A DNA stretch of 64,000 nt from Pseudomonas wenzhouensis (GTDB lineage Bacteria > Pseudomonadota > Gammaproteobacteria > Pseudomonadales > Pseudomonadaceae), in assembly GCF_021029445.1 (NCBI RefSeq), contig NZ_CP072610.1, forward strand, positions 2,232,001 through 2,296,000, given 5' to 3'. Below are positions 30,543-39,115 of this stretch, piece after piece. The position numbers were made by a program, and so were the translations under genes. Position 1 is the first letter of the stretch. The number at the start of each line of letters is the position of its first letter. Below the pieces are notes generated by a model. That model made no database searches and was not told the origin of the DNA. It saw nothing but the letters and a program-made list of their open reading frames with translations.

Positions 30543-31148
30543 ATGCGTGCATGGTTGTTCAGTGGTGCCTTGAGCCTGATGCTTTGGGCTCAGGGAGCGG
30601 TTGCAGGCACCCTGCTTGTGGTCGGCGATAGTATCAGCGCCGCTTTTGGCCTGGATAGCCGGCAAGGTTGGGTCGCTTTGCTGGAAAAACGCCTGGTGCA
30701 AGAGGGGTTCGAGCATCAGGTGGTCAATGCCTCGATCAGTGGCGACACCAGTGCAGGCGGCGCCGCACGGCTGTCTGCGCTACTTGTCGAGCACAAGCCG
30801 GAGCTGGTCATCATCGAGCTGGGTGGCAATGACGGGCTGCGTGGACAGCCCCTTGCGCAATTGCAACAGAATCTTGCGTCGATGGTCGAGCAGTCGCAGC
30901 AGGCAGGAGCCAAGGTGCTGCTTCTGGGGATGAAGCTGCCACCCAATTATGGCGTGCGTTACACCACGGCTTTCGCCCAGGTTTTCACTGATCTGGCGGA
31001 GCAGAAGCAGGTGCCTCTGGTGCCGTTCTTTCTTGAGGGGGTGGGCGGTGTACCGGGCATGATGCAGGCTGACGGCATTCATCCGACCGAGGCAGCGCAG
31101 GAAATACTGCTGGATAATGTCTGGCCGACGCTCAAACCCATGCTCTGA
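30543..31148 (+). CDS. tesA: Arylesterase / thioesterase I (SGNH hydrolase)
   Basis: This 201-residue protein has a signal peptide ending at GAVAG and the four SGNH blocks: GDSISAAFG (Ser), SGDTSAGG, ELGGNDGLRG and DGIHPTEAAQ (Asp, His). It is a periplasmic esterase/lysophospholipase with thioesterase activity. The divergent pairing with ybbA-ybbP is the same as in E. coli. GGAG precedes ATG 30543. Confidence 0.95.
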   Translation: MRAWLFSGALSLMLWAQGAVAGTLLVVGDSISAAFGLDSRQGWVALLEKRLVQEGFEHQVVNASISGDTSAGGAARLSALLVEHKPELVIIELGGNDGLRGQPLAQLQQNLASMVEQSQQAGAKVLLLGMKLPPNYGVRYTTAFAQVFTDLAEQKQVPLVPFFLEGVGGVPGMMQADGIHPTEAAQEILLDNVWPTLKPML

Positions 31149-31238
31149 GTAGGTTTTGAGTGCAGCACACTGTAACGAGCAAGGCTTTTCCGCCTCGAGC
31201 CTTTCGGCTAATGTGGCCGGCCTGTCACGGAGCCCCAG

Positions 31239-31520
31239 ATGCCGCGTCTCGCCTGGTCCCTATACGCCTATCAATTGATCGAGCCGGATGAGCAGCTGGA
31301 TCTTTTCGCCTGTCGTGAGGTGCGTGTGCATCTGGTGGCTCGCCAGTTGCGTCTGGGCGGCCATACTGATCAGACATTGTGTGGCGGTTTGTTACCGGCC
31401 CGGCCACGCTGGCAGGCACTGGAAAAGCCCTGGCTGCGCGATAGTCGACTCTGTCCCGCCTGTTTGGCGACGCTCGAGGCGCAGCGGCAGGGTCTGTGCT
31501 CGAACTGGGCGGACGGCTGA
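31239..31520 (+). CDS. Conserved hypothetical protein with C-terminal Cys pairs
   Basis: This 93-residue soluble protein has cysteines in CGG, CPAC and LCSN near the C terminus; CPAC suggests a small metal site or zinc knuckle. No named family is recognised. It is well placed, 90 bp after tesA and 70 bp before the L,D-transpeptidase, with GGAG before the ATG. GC and codon use match its neighbours. Function unknown. Confidence 0.72.
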   Translation: MPRLAWSLYAYQLIEPDEQLDLFACREVRVHLVARQLRLGGHTDQTLCGGLLPARPRWQALEKPWLRDSRLCPACLATLEAQRQGLCSNWADG

Positions 31521-31590
31521 GGCCTGCCCGCTGTTATAAACGCGGTGTACAATCGCCGTCATATCTTTCCATTCTCAGGGGACATCCCGG

Positions 31591-32547
31591 ATGTTGTCGC
31601 GCTTCTCTGCGGTCAACCGCTGCCTGACGTTGCTCGCACTGTGCTGCAGTGCCACGGTGCAGGCTCTCGAACTGCCATTGCCGCCGCCAGGCGAGGATGT
31701 GGTGGGCCAGGTACAGGTGATCAAGGCCAAGTACGAGGATACGTTCGCCGATCTGGGAACGGCCAACGATCTTGGCTACCTGGAAATGGTCGCCGCCAAC
31801 CCCGGTGTCGATCCCTGGCTGCCGGGTGAGGGAACCGAGATCATCCTGCCGACCCGCTATGTGCTGCCACCTGGCCCGCGCGAAGGTATCGTGATCAACC
31901 TGGCCGAGTACCGTCTGTATTACTTCCCGAAAGGGCAGAATGTGGTGCACACCTTTCCGTTGGGTATCGGCCGTGAAGGCTGGGGCTCGCCATTGGGAAC
32001 CGGGCGTGTGACCGTCAAGACGCCGAACCCGGCCTGGTATCCGCCCAAGTCGATTCGTGAAGAGCACGCTGCCGAGGGCGACATTCTGCCCACCGTGGTG
32101 CCGCCTGGCCCGGACAACCCGTTGGGGCCGTACAAGATGACGTTGTCCTTCCCGGGCTACCTGATCCACGGTTCGAACAAGAAGTTCGGTATTGGCATGC
32201 GCGTCAGCCATGGCTGCTTCCGCATGCTCAACCATAACGTGCTGGAACTGGCAGGCATGGTGCCGGTGGGAACGCCGGTGCGCATCATCAATGAGCCCTA
32301 CAAGTTCGGCGTGAGTGGCGACAAGGTCTACCTGGAAGCGCATGCGCCGCTCGACGATGAAGGTGTTCCGTCGGTTGTCGACAAGCACACGGCCGTGATC
32401 AACGCCCTGCTCAAGCGCGACGAGCTCAGCGGTCTGCGTCTTGACTGGGACATGGTACGCGAGGTGGTGGCTGCCGAAGACGGTATGCCAGTACCGATTG
32501 CCGCGCAGACCGAGCAGGTCGTTGCGAGCAACGATAACCCGTTCTGA
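31591..32547 (+). CDS. L,D-transpeptidase (ErfK/YbiS/YcfS/YnhG family)
   Basis: This 318-residue periplasmic enzyme has a signal peptide ending QA, then a YkuD domain with IHGSNKKFGIGMRVSHGCFRM, which supplies catalytic Cys and His, and a C-terminal extension. In Enterobacteria this family links Braun lipoprotein to peptidoglycan or makes 3-3 crosslinks. The convergent neighbour here is oprI, a Braun-type lipoprotein with C-terminal Lys, which supports an anchoring role (inference). AGGGG lies before ATG 31591. Confidence 0.94.
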   Translation: MLSRFSAVNRCLTLLALCCSATVQALELPLPPPGEDVVGQVQVIKAKYEDTFADLGTANDLGYLEMVAANPGVDPWLPGEGTEIILPTRYVLPPGPREGIVINLAEYRLYYFPKGQNVVHTFPLGIGREGWGSPLGTGRVTVKTPNPAWYPPKSIREEHAAEGDILPTVVPPGPDNPLGPYKMTLSFPGYLIHGSNKKFGIGMRVSHGCFRMLNHNVLELAGMVPVGTPVRIINEPYKFGVSGDKVYLEAHAPLDDEGVPSVVDKHTAVINALLKRDELSGLRLDWDMVREVVAAEDGMPVPIAAQTEQVVASNDNPF

Positions 32548-32572
32548 TTCGATACCGTTGTCTACAACCCGC

Positions 32573-32653
32573 CTGCATTCGTGTTGGCGGCTTTTTTATT
32601 GCCTGGTCAGCGACAGGCAATAAAAAAGCCGCACCAGTTGCCTGGGCGGCTTT
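32573..32653. terminator. Overlapping bidirectional terminators between L,D-transpeptidase and oprI
   Basis: A perfect 19-bp stem (32587-32605 with 32614-32632, loop 8) contains T6 and A6 runs inside its arms, so it faces both genes. Two further hairpins overlap it: CCGCC/GGCGG then T6 for the plus-strand gene (about 32573-32596), and AAAGCCGC/GCGGCTTT for oprI on the minus strand (about 32622-32653). The three compete for the same bases. Confidence 0.85.
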
Positions 32654-32671
32654 CTAAAAACGAGTCGCAAA

Positions 32672-32923
32672 TTACTTGCGGCTTGCTTTTTCCAGCATGC
32701 GCAGAGCGCGCTCGTTGGCTTCGTCAGCGGTCTGCTGAGCTTTCTGAGCGGCGGCCAGAGCTTCATCAGCCTTGCGGTAGGCTTCGTCGGCACGGGCTTG
32801 AGCGCGGGCAGCTGCGTCTTCGGTAGCAGTCAGACGAGCTTCGGTTTCTTTGGACATGCTGCTGCAACCGGTAGCCAGAACTGCGGCCAGAGCCAGAGCA
32901 GAGAATTTCAGAACGTTGTTCAT
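32672..32923 (-). CDS. oprI: Major outer-membrane lipoprotein OprI
   Basis: This 83-residue Braun-type lipoprotein has a signal sequence with lipobox LATGC (lipidated Cys20). A continuous Ala-rich heptad coiled coil follows, and the terminal Lys in ASRK can be joined to peptidoglycan. It forms trimers and tethers the outer membrane. AAGGGG lies 7 bases before the ATG. The 5' leader has a perfect hairpin. The sequence matches the well-known P. aeruginosa OprI over its length. Confidence 0.98.
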   Translation of the reverse strand: MNNVLKFSALALAAVLATGCSSMSKETEARLTATEDAAARAQARADEAYRKADEALAAAQKAQQTADEANERALRMLEKASRK

Positions 32924-32959
32924 CGTGTTCCCCTTGAGGTGGAGTTTTCCATAAAAAGC

Positions 32960-32981
32960 AATTTCCCTACTGTGGGAAATT
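32960..32981 (-). promoter_or_regulatory. Hairpin in the oprI 5' leader
   Basis: AATTTCCC (32960-32967) and GGGAAATT (32974-32981) form a perfect 8-bp stem with a 6-base loop about 40 bases before the oprI start. A likely promoter lies just upstream on the minus strand in the AT-rich stretch 32985-33020. A 5' hairpin would fit a very stable, abundant mRNA. The rest of the 258-bp gap to 33181 holds no gene. Confidence 0.5.
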
Positions 32982-33181
32982 AGCCGGCGTACATACTACC
33001 TATTACTTTTAGTAAGTAAACGGAGCCAAGGCAAGAGTTGCAGTTTTTTTTCTGCGCGCAGGGTACCGCCCAAGGGGGTTGGCTAAAAAACACTCAGTTA
33101 CGCAATCGCAACAGTGCAACGCTTTTACGAGCTGTTATAAATGCCCCAGCTTTGCAACTAAAACAAAAAGAGGGAACGCAG

Positions 33182-34555
33182 ATGCTTGGGAATTTGGGGC
33201 TGTTGCTCGGTTTGGCGTTACTTATCTTCATGGCGTTGCGTGGGGTGAATATATTCATCGCGGCATTGCTTTGTTCCATTCTGGTGGCGTTGAGCAATGG
33301 TGTAGCGGTAACGGGAGCGTTACTCGAGCATTTTCCTTTTGGTCCGTTGGGCGCCTTTACCTTCGCCGGCAAGTTCTTCGTGCTGTTTCTCTGTGGTGCG
33401 ATTTTCGGCAAGGTCATGGCTGCCAGCCAGGCCGCCAGCAGTATCGCTCAGGCCATTACCCGTGGGCTGGGCACGCAACGCACGCTCTGGGTGGCAATGC
33501 TGGTATGTGCCGTGCTGACCTATGGCGGGGTAGTGGTGTTCGTGGTGATCTTCACCATGTATCCGCTGGGTATCACCCTGATGCGCGAGGCCAATCTGCC
33601 CAAGCGGCTATTCTGTGCCGCCACTGCGCTGGGCGCCGGCACTTTCACCATGACGGCGTTGCCTGGCTCACCTTCGATTCATAACGTGATCGCCGCCAGT
33701 GCGCTGGGGACTGATCTGTTCGCCGGTGCCTGGATCGGTTTGTTCGCATCACTGGTGATGATCGTTCTGGGGATGGCCTATCTGCAGCGCGAGTGGCGTC
33801 TGGCGCGTGAGCGTGGCGAGGGCTTCGAGCCCAATGCTCAGGATGAGCGCATGCAGCAGTTGGCCGGCACGCCCGGTAGCGGTCCGCACTGGGGGATGGC
33901 GCTGGTGCCGATCATCGTGGTGCTAGGGATCATTCTGCTGCCGCGCTTGCTCGCCTTATCAGGTATGGCTGCGCCTGGTGAGAGCGCTCTGGGAGGCTTG
34001 CTGGCCTTCAGTCAGGCGCAGCCGATTCTCTGGCCCAGCCTTGCCCTGGTGATTGCCACAGGGGTGGCCGTGATGCTGTTCCCGAGCCTGCGCCGTAACA
34101 CGGTCAGTCTGCTTGGGCAGGGGGCCGATGATGCGATCATGCCGCTGCTCAATACGGCTGCGGTGATCGGTTTTGGCGGTGTGGTGACGCAGACTGCGGG
34201 TTTTGCCCAGTTCGCTCAATGGATATTGGCGGTGGATCTGCCGCCGCTGCTGTCGGTGTTCGCTTCGGTCAGTGTGGTTTCCGGGATCGTCGGTTCGTCT
34301 TCCGGTGGCCTGCAGATTTTCATGCAGACGCTGGCGCCCAGTTACCTGGAAATGGGCATCGAGCCTGAGGTGTTGCACCGTATCGCCAATATTGCTGCGG
34401 GTGGATTGGACTCGCTGCCGCACTGCGGTGCGGTGATCGCCATGCTGATGATCATGGGCTTGACGCACAAGCAGGCCTACAAGGACATCTTCGTCATCAC
34501 CGTGTTGATTCCAGTGGTTGCCGTATTGCTGTGCATTGCACTTCTGAGCCTCTGA
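33182..34555 (+). CDS. GntP-family permease (gluconate/hydroxy-acid:H+ symporter family)
   Basis: This 457-residue membrane protein has about 12-14 helices. Family markers are FGPLGAFTFAGKFFVLFLCGAIFGKVM, TALPGSPSIHNVIAAS and AAGGLDSLPHCGAVIAMLMIMGLTHKQAYKDIF in segments. The DSLPHCG/AVI end resembles the short-chain hydroxy-acid (e.g. 3-hydroxybutyrate) branch rather than true gluconate GntP, but the substrate is uncertain. The frame is open before 33182 but is noncoding; GAGGGA precedes this ATG. No kinase is beside it. Confidence 0.88.
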   Translation: MLGNLGLLLGLALLIFMALRGVNIFIAALLCSILVALSNGVAVTGALLEHFPFGPLGAFTFAGKFFVLFLCGAIFGKVMAASQAASSIAQAITRGLGTQRTLWVAMLVCAVLTYGGVVVFVVIFTMYPLGITLMREANLPKRLFCAATALGAGTFTMTALPGSPSIHNVIAASALGTDLFAGAWIGLFASLVMIVLGMAYLQREWRLARERGEGFEPNAQDERMQQLAGTPGSGPHWGMALVPIIVVLGIILLPRLLALSGMAAPGESALGGLLAFSQAQPILWPSLALVIATGVAVMLFPSLRRNTVSLLGQGADDAIMPLLNTAAVIGFGGVVTQTAGFAQFAQWILAVDLPPLLSVFASVSVVSGIVGSSSGGLQIFMQTLAPSYLEMGIEPEVLHRIANIAAGGLDSLPHCGAVIAMLMIMGLTHKQAYKDIFVITVLIPVVAVLLCIALLSL

Positions 34556-34693
34556 ACCTGCGCGGGCAGTCTGTGCCCGCAAGGCCGGGTCTTGAAGGGA
34601 ATGCGCTGAAATGTAAATTTACGCTTTCGTCGACATGCGGGTATGAGGTAAAAATAGGTGCGCCGCTAACGGTTTGCGGCTTGAGGAGAGAAG

Positions 34694-34966
34694 ATGAGCG
34701 AAGGGCTTTCCATCCATCACGACCAAACGAGTCATCAGTTCGTGACGACCGTCGATGGTGATCGCGCCTATCTGGCCTATATGGATCTGGGCAAGCAGAC
34801 GCTGGATATCTATCGCACCTTCGTCCCCAATACCCTGCGCGGGCGCGGTATTGCCGCCGCGCTCACCGAACATGCCCTGCAGTATGCCGAAGGCAAGGGC
34901 TATACGGTGATTCCCTCCTGTTCGTATGTTGAGCGCTACATGGAACGCCGTTCGCGGCACCAGTAG
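34694..34966 (+). CDS. GNAT-like small N-acetyltransferase (YjdJ/Gtn type)
   Basis: This 90-residue protein fits the short GCN5-related family of COG2388. VPNTLRGRGIAAALTEHALQYAEGKGYTVIPSCSYVERYM carries the acetyl-CoA loop RGRGIA and the family-typical CSYV. The substrate is unknown. GAGGAGA precedes the ATG. It stands alone between the GntP permease and a REP-like unit. Confidence 0.88.
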   Translation: MSEGLSIHHDQTSHQFVTTVDGDRAYLAYMDLGKQTLDIYRTFVPNTLRGRGIAAALTEHALQYAEGKGYTVIPSCSYVERYMERRSRHQ

Positions 34967-34980
34967 AGTCGGCTCGGCAG

Positions 34981-35000
34981 GGGTGGGCTGAAGCCCACCC
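34981..35000. repeat. Single REP-like unit (GTGGGCTGAAGCCCAC type)
   Basis: One 20-bp palindromic copy of the unit also seen at 8236-8326 and 48714-48787. It lies between convergent genes. Confidence 0.7.
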
Positions 35001-35018
35001 TGCGTTGAGCGCAGATAT

Positions 35019-35050
35019 GAAAACGCCGGGCAATGCCCGGCGTTTGCTTT
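35019..35050. terminator. Terminator of the DAHP synthase gene
   Basis: AAACGCCGGGC/GCCCGGCGTTT is an 11-bp stem with a 3-base loop, flanked by T runs on both strands. It serves the minus-strand aldolase and probably also the convergent GNAT gene. Confidence 0.85.
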
Positions 35051-35063
35051 GCTGCGCTACCGC

Positions 35064-36140
35064 TTAGCCGCGAGGGCGCTTGGGCAGTACATCCTTGAGC
35101 TTGGCGTGCATGCTGCGCAGGCTTTTCTCGGTGGTGTCCCAGTCGATGCAGGCATCGGTGATGGAGACGCCGTACTTGAGGTCGCACAGATTCTTCGGAA
35201 TCGACTGGTTGCCCCAGCCCAGGTGGCTCTCGACCATCAGGCCAACGATGGAGTTGTTGCCTTCCAGAATCTGGTTGGCCACGTTCTCCAGCACCAGCGG
35301 CTGCAGAGCCGGGTCCTTGTTGGAGTTGGCATGGCTGCAGTCGACCATGATATTCGGACGGATGCCGGCTTTGGTCAGTTCCTGCTCACAAATGGCCACA
35401 CTGACCGAATCATAGTTGGGTTTGCCGTTGCCGCCACGCAGTACCACGTGACCGTAGGCGTTGCCCTTGGTGGTGACAATGGACACGCCGCCTTCCTGGT
35501 TGATGCCGAGGAAACGGTGTGGGCTGGAAACCGACTGCAGGGCATTGATCGCCACGGTCAGGCCGCCGTCGGTACCATTCTTGAAGCCGACTGCCGAAGA
35601 TAGGCCCGATGCCATTTCGCGGTGGGTCTGGGACTCGGTGGTGCGGGCGCCGATGGCAGACCAGCTGATCAGATCCTGCAGGTACTGCGGGGAAATCGGA
35701 TCGAGCGCTTCGGTGGCGGTGGGCAGGCCCATTTCCGCCAGGTCGCGCAGCAGCTTGCGGCCGATGTGCAGACCGTCCTGGATCTTGAACGAGTCATCCA
35801 GATAGGGGTCGTTGATCAGGCCTTTCCAGCCGACCGTGGTGCGCGGCTTCTCGAAGTACACGCGCATGACCAGGAACAGGCTGTCGGATAGCTCGGCAGC
35901 CAGCACCTTGAGGCGCTCGGCATACTCATGAGCGGCCTTGATGTCGTGGATGGAGCAAGGGCCGACGACCACGAACAGGCGATGATCCTTGCCGTCGAGG
36001 ATGTCGCGTACCACCTGACGACCATGGGCGACGGTCTTCAGCGCGGCATCGGTCAGGGGGATTTCGCGTTTGAGCTGATCGGGGGTGATCAGGGTTTCGT
36101 TGGAAGCGACGTTAAGGTCGTCGATCGGTAAATCAGCCAT
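35064..36140 (-). CDS. 3-deoxy-7-phosphoheptulonate (DAHP) synthase, class I
   Basis: This 358-residue enzyme makes the first shikimate-pathway intermediate from PEP and erythrose 4-phosphate. Visible are VVVGPCSIHDIKAAHEYA (metal/PEP site), EKPRTTVGWKGLINDPYLD, SAIGARTTESQTHREMASGLSSAVGFKNGTDG in segments and VDCSHANSNKDP. It belongs to the AroF/G/H type, so one aromatic amino acid should feedback-inhibit it; which one is not evident. The start could also be the ATG at 36152; I prefer 36140 because the family begins MADLPI. The 193 bp up to the PilZ gene show nothing recognisable. Confidence 0.95.
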   Translation of the reverse strand: MADLPIDDLNVASNETLITPDQLKREIPLTDAALKTVAHGRQVVRDILDGKDHRLFVVVGPCSIHDIKAAHEYAERLKVLAAELSDSLFLVMRVYFEKPRTTVGWKGLINDPYLDDSFKIQDGLHIGRKLLRDLAEMGLPTATEALDPISPQYLQDLISWSAIGARTTESQTHREMASGLSSAVGFKNGTDGGLTVAINALQSVSSPHRFLGINQEGGVSIVTTKGNAYGHVVLRGGNGKPNYDSVSVAICEQELTKAGIRPNIMVDCSHANSNKDPALQPLVLENVANQILEGNNSIVGLMVESHLGWGNQSIPKNLCDLKYGVSITDACIDWDTTEKSLRSMHAKLKDVLPKRPRG

Positions 36141-36333
36141 CGTGCTATTCATCGGGTCAGGTCGTCAGGTCACGGGTGCCGGCCGCCAGCGATCCCCTAT
36201 GGCGGTGCACAGCTAGTTGGTGCAGGGGGAGCCGAACCTTAGCGCGTACGCGGCTGCGGGACAATGGGCGTTAAGTTCAATAGGCCCGATAGATGGGCAG
36301 TATCGGATGATTGTCTGCCTGTACTACAGTGGC

Positions 36334-36747
36334 TTAGGCCAGGTCGGGGAAGGTGGCGGCATGCCTGGCGATCCAGTCCTGCGCGCATTTCTCGATGGCG
36401 ACTGGCTGGCCAGACTCGTGTTCGAGCTGTTGCCGGTAATGCTGGATCTGGCAGACCTGTTCGACCATGCGGGCGCGGAACAGGGTGTCCTCATCGATGA
36501 AGGCGATGCCCACCAGATAGTCGCTCTCCTGGCGTCTGCACCAGGCTACCACGCCGGGATAGCGCGCCTGATCGCCCAGCAGCGGGATGCGCAGCTCGAT
36601 CGAGGTGCCGCGACGAAAGCCCCGTGATGACTTGCATGCGACCCCGCCCAGGCTGATATTGTTCAGCCGTTGCCGGGGGATGCAGGACTGTCTGCGCAAC
36701 ACCAACTCCACCGGCATGTCACTTGGATGACGCAGAAATTTACGCAT
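36334..36747 (-). CDS. PilZ-domain protein, probable cyclic di-GMP receptor
   Basis: This 137-residue single PilZ domain has both binding motifs: RKFLR (RxxxR) at residues 2-6 and NISLGG (N/DxSxxG) near 31. A C-terminal helical tail follows. It should bind cyclic di-GMP, e.g. from the diguanylate cyclase at 3279. The ATG at 36747 has GAGG 9 bases before. Its start codon overlaps by two bases the start of the divergent thioredoxin-like gene (shared CATG). The much longer frame upstream is the shadow of that gene. Confidence 0.88.
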   Translation of the reverse strand: MRKFLRHPSDMPVELVLRRQSCIPRQRLNNISLGGVACKSSRGFRRGTSIELRIPLLGDQARYPGVVAWCRRQESDYLVGIAFIDEDTLFRARMVEQVCQIQHYRQQLEHESGQPVAIEKCAQDWIARHAATFPDLA

Positions 36748-37132
36748 GAACACCGACCTCGAATGCAGGCAAACTGATATCAGTGACTTCAGTATAGCGA
36801 CGCAACTGGAACTGACCGATCTGGATGCCGACCGCTGCCTGCTCGATCTTCCCGGCACCTCGCTGGTGGTGTTCACAAGCACGGGCTGTGCCAGCTGTCG
36901 CTGGGCACGCCAGGCGTTGCCCGCCATGCCGCTACCGCTCGAGCGCCTGTGCTGGATCGATGCCGGTCATAACGCCGGGCTGGTGGCGCGCTACGAAGTT
37001 TTCCACTTGCCAGCGTTGTTTATGGTCAAGGACGGTCATTTCTTTGGCGCACTGTCTGCGCGCCTTACCCATTGCGATCTGTCAACCGCCATGCACGAGG
37101 CGTTGCTTCGTCCGGCTGAGGAGCTTCCTTGA
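36746..37132 (+). CDS. Thioredoxin-like protein
   Basis: This 128-residue protein has a thioredoxin-type active site SGCASCRW-like TGCASCRWARQ near residue 52 (CxxC) and a cis-Pro in FHLPALFMVKDG near 93. There is no signal peptide, so it is cytoplasmic. Its stop overlaps the start of the PanE-like gene (TGATG), so the two are co-translated. No clear ribosome site precedes ATG 36746, so the true start may be a few codons later. Confidence 0.82.
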   Translation: MNTDLECRQTDISDFSIATQLELTDLDADRCLLDLPGTSLVVFTSTGCASCRWARQALPAMPLPLERLCWIDAGHNAGLVARYEVFHLPALFMVKDGHFFGALSARLTHCDLSTAMHEALLRPAEELP

Positions 37133-38088
37133 TGTCCCAATTCCCCGCGCCACGCATCGGTATCATCGGTACCGGCGCCATCGGTGGTTTCTACGGCATG
37201 TTGCTGGCTCGTGCCGGCCATGATGTGCATTTTCTGTTGCGCAGCGAGTACAGCGCGGTGGTCGAGCGAGGCCTGCAGTTGAACAGCGCGGTACATGGCG
37301 CACTGAATCTGGCACCGGTACAGGCCTACCAGCATGTTGACGCGATGCCTCCGTGCGACTGGTTGCTGGTCGGTGCCAAGACCACGGCCAATGCCGAGCT
37401 GGCGCCACTGATTGCCAAGGCTGCAGCGCCAGGCGCCAAGGTGGTGCTGTTGCAGAATGGGCTGGCGGTGGAGGATGAGCTGCGTCCGTTGCTGCGCGAC
37501 GATCTGCATCTGCTCGGTGGGCTCTGCTACATCTGCGTTCATCGCAGTGCCCCCGGGGTGATCGAGCATCAGGCCTTGGGTGCGATCAACCTGGCCTATC
37601 ACTCCGGGCCGCTGGATGGCGACGAGGCGCGTTTGGCGTTGGCCGAGGAGGGCGCCAGCCTGCTGCGCAGCACCGGCCTGGATTCGGCGGCAATGCGTGA
37701 TCTGGCGCAGACGCGCTGGCAGAAGCTGGTGTGGAATATCCCCTATAACGGCCTGTCGGTACTGCTCGATGCCGATACGCGGCGCCTGATGGGCAATGCC
37801 GACAGTCGCGCGTTGATCGCCGATATGATGCAGGAAGTGGTGCAGGCCGCGCAGGCGCTCGGTTACAGCATGCCGGAAAGCTACGCAGACAAGCTGCTGG
37901 CCGCCACGCAGCGTATGCCCGATTACCTGCCGAGCATGTACCACGACTTCGCCCAGGGGCGGCCGGCCGAGTTGCATGCCATCTACGAGGCGCCTCTGGC
38001 GGCTGCGCAAACCTTGGGATTGGTTATGCCCAGGGTGCGTGCGTTGTATCAGGCGTTGCGGTTCATTCAGGCTCGCCAGGAGGCCTAA
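37132..38088 (+). CDS. 2-dehydropantoate 2-reductase-like oxidoreductase (PanE/ApbA)
   Basis: This 318-residue protein has an N-terminal NADP-binding domain (IGIIGTGAIGGFYGMLLARAGHDVHFL), the NAD-site VGAKTTAN, LQNGL, and a C-terminal ketopantoate reductase helical domain (LAQTRWQKLVWNIPYNGLSVLLDADTR, with the catalytic Lys). It may reduce 2-dehydropantoate for CoA synthesis; several paralogues exist in Pseudomonas and this need not be the main one. GAGGAG precedes the start. Confidence 0.88.
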   Translation: MSQFPAPRIGIIGTGAIGGFYGMLLARAGHDVHFLLRSEYSAVVERGLQLNSAVHGALNLAPVQAYQHVDAMPPCDWLLVGAKTTANAELAPLIAKAAAPGAKVVLLQNGLAVEDELRPLLRDDLHLLGGLCYICVHRSAPGVIEHQALGAINLAYHSGPLDGDEARLALAEEGASLLRSTGLDSAAMRDLAQTRWQKLVWNIPYNGLSVLLDADTRRLMGNADSRALIADMMQEVVQAAQALGYSMPESYADKLLAATQRMPDYLPSMYHDFAQGRPAELHAIYEAPLAAAQTLGLVMPRVRALYQALRFIQARQEA

Positions 38089-38090
38089 GC

Positions 38091-38996
38091 ATGGGCAAGG
38101 GACTGGGGGACAAGCTGGTGCTGGCGATATCCTCGCGAGCGCTGTTCGATCTGAGTGAAAGTCACCAGATCTATGAAAGCGAAGGCGTGGAAGCCTATCG
38201 CCGCTACCAGATCGAGCATGAGGACGAAGTGCTGATGCCGGGCGACGCCTTCCCGCTGGTGGAGAAGCTGCTTGGCTTGAACGCGCGACTCAGTGAGCAG
38301 CGCGTCGAGGTCATTCTGGTGTCGCGCAACAGCGCCGATACCGGGCTGCGTGCGTTCAACTCGATCCAGCACTACGGTCTCGGCATTTCCCGCGCCGCCT
38401 TCGTTGGCGGCCGTAGCCCTGATCCGTATTTGGCGGCTTTCGGCTGCCATCTGTTTCTGTCTACCCATGCCGATGATGTGCGCAACGCGCTGAAGGCCGG
38501 TTTCGGCGCGGCTACCTTGCTGTCAGGTGGCGCCCGTCGGGCCACCAGCAACGAGTTGCGCATCGCCTTCGATGGCGATGCCGTGCTGTTTTCCGACGAC
38601 TCCGAGCGCGTCTACCAGAGTGGTGGCCTCAACGCGTTTCAGGATCATGAGCGTGAATCCGCTCGACAGGCCCTGCCTGGCGGGCCTTTCAAGCCGTTTC
38701 TCGCCGCATTGCATGCGCTGCAGCAGGAATTTCCCGAAGCCGAATGCCCGATTCGCACCGCGCTGGTGACCGCGCGTTCGGCGCCTGCGCACGAGCGAGT
38801 GATTCGCACCCTGCGTGAGTGGAACATTCGCCTGGATGAGTCCTTCTTCCTTGGTGGTCTGGACAAGTCGGCCGTTCTCGAAGCCTTCGCCGCCGATGTG
38901 TTCTTCGATGACCAGACCGGGCATTGCGAGAGCGCGCGTCAGGTGGTGGCCACAGGTCATGTTCCGCATGGCGTGAGTAACGAGCTGCTGCCCTGA
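38091..38996 (+). CDS. Cytosolic 5'-nucleotidase (cN-I-like family)
   Basis: This 301-residue protein of the 5-nucleotidase family (Pfam PF06189) is related to animal cN-I and hydrolyses nucleoside monophosphates. Motifs are LAISSRALFDLSESH (the Asp-nucleophile motif), VILVSRNSADTG, FVGGRSP and DAVLFSDDSERVYQ, with a late FFDDQTGHCE. It is 2 bp after the PanE-like stop with GGAGG before ATG, so it forms an operon with the two genes upstream. Confidence 0.88.
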   Translation: MGKGLGDKLVLAISSRALFDLSESHQIYESEGVEAYRRYQIEHEDEVLMPGDAFPLVEKLLGLNARLSEQRVEVILVSRNSADTGLRAFNSIQHYGLGISRAAFVGGRSPDPYLAAFGCHLFLSTHADDVRNALKAGFGAATLLSGGARRATSNELRIAFDGDAVLFSDDSERVYQSGGLNAFQDHERESARQALPGGPFKPFLAALHALQQEFPEAECPIRTALVTARSAPAHERVIRTLREWNIRLDESFFLGGLDKSAVLEAFAADVFFDDQTGHCESARQVVATGHVPHGVSNELLP

Positions 38997-39115
38997 CCCC
39001 AGGGCACGCAGGCGCCTGCATATAGCCATTCGTCCTAAATAACGCTGCCGATCTTGCATTGCCTGATGCGCTGCTAAGCTCAATAAGGGCCTACGCCAGC
39101 AGTCAAGGAGGCCGC

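Noticed and set aside
34619..34960. Minus-strand frame opposite the GNAT gene
   Set aside because: No ribosome site or recognised domain; the GNAT protein explains the region.
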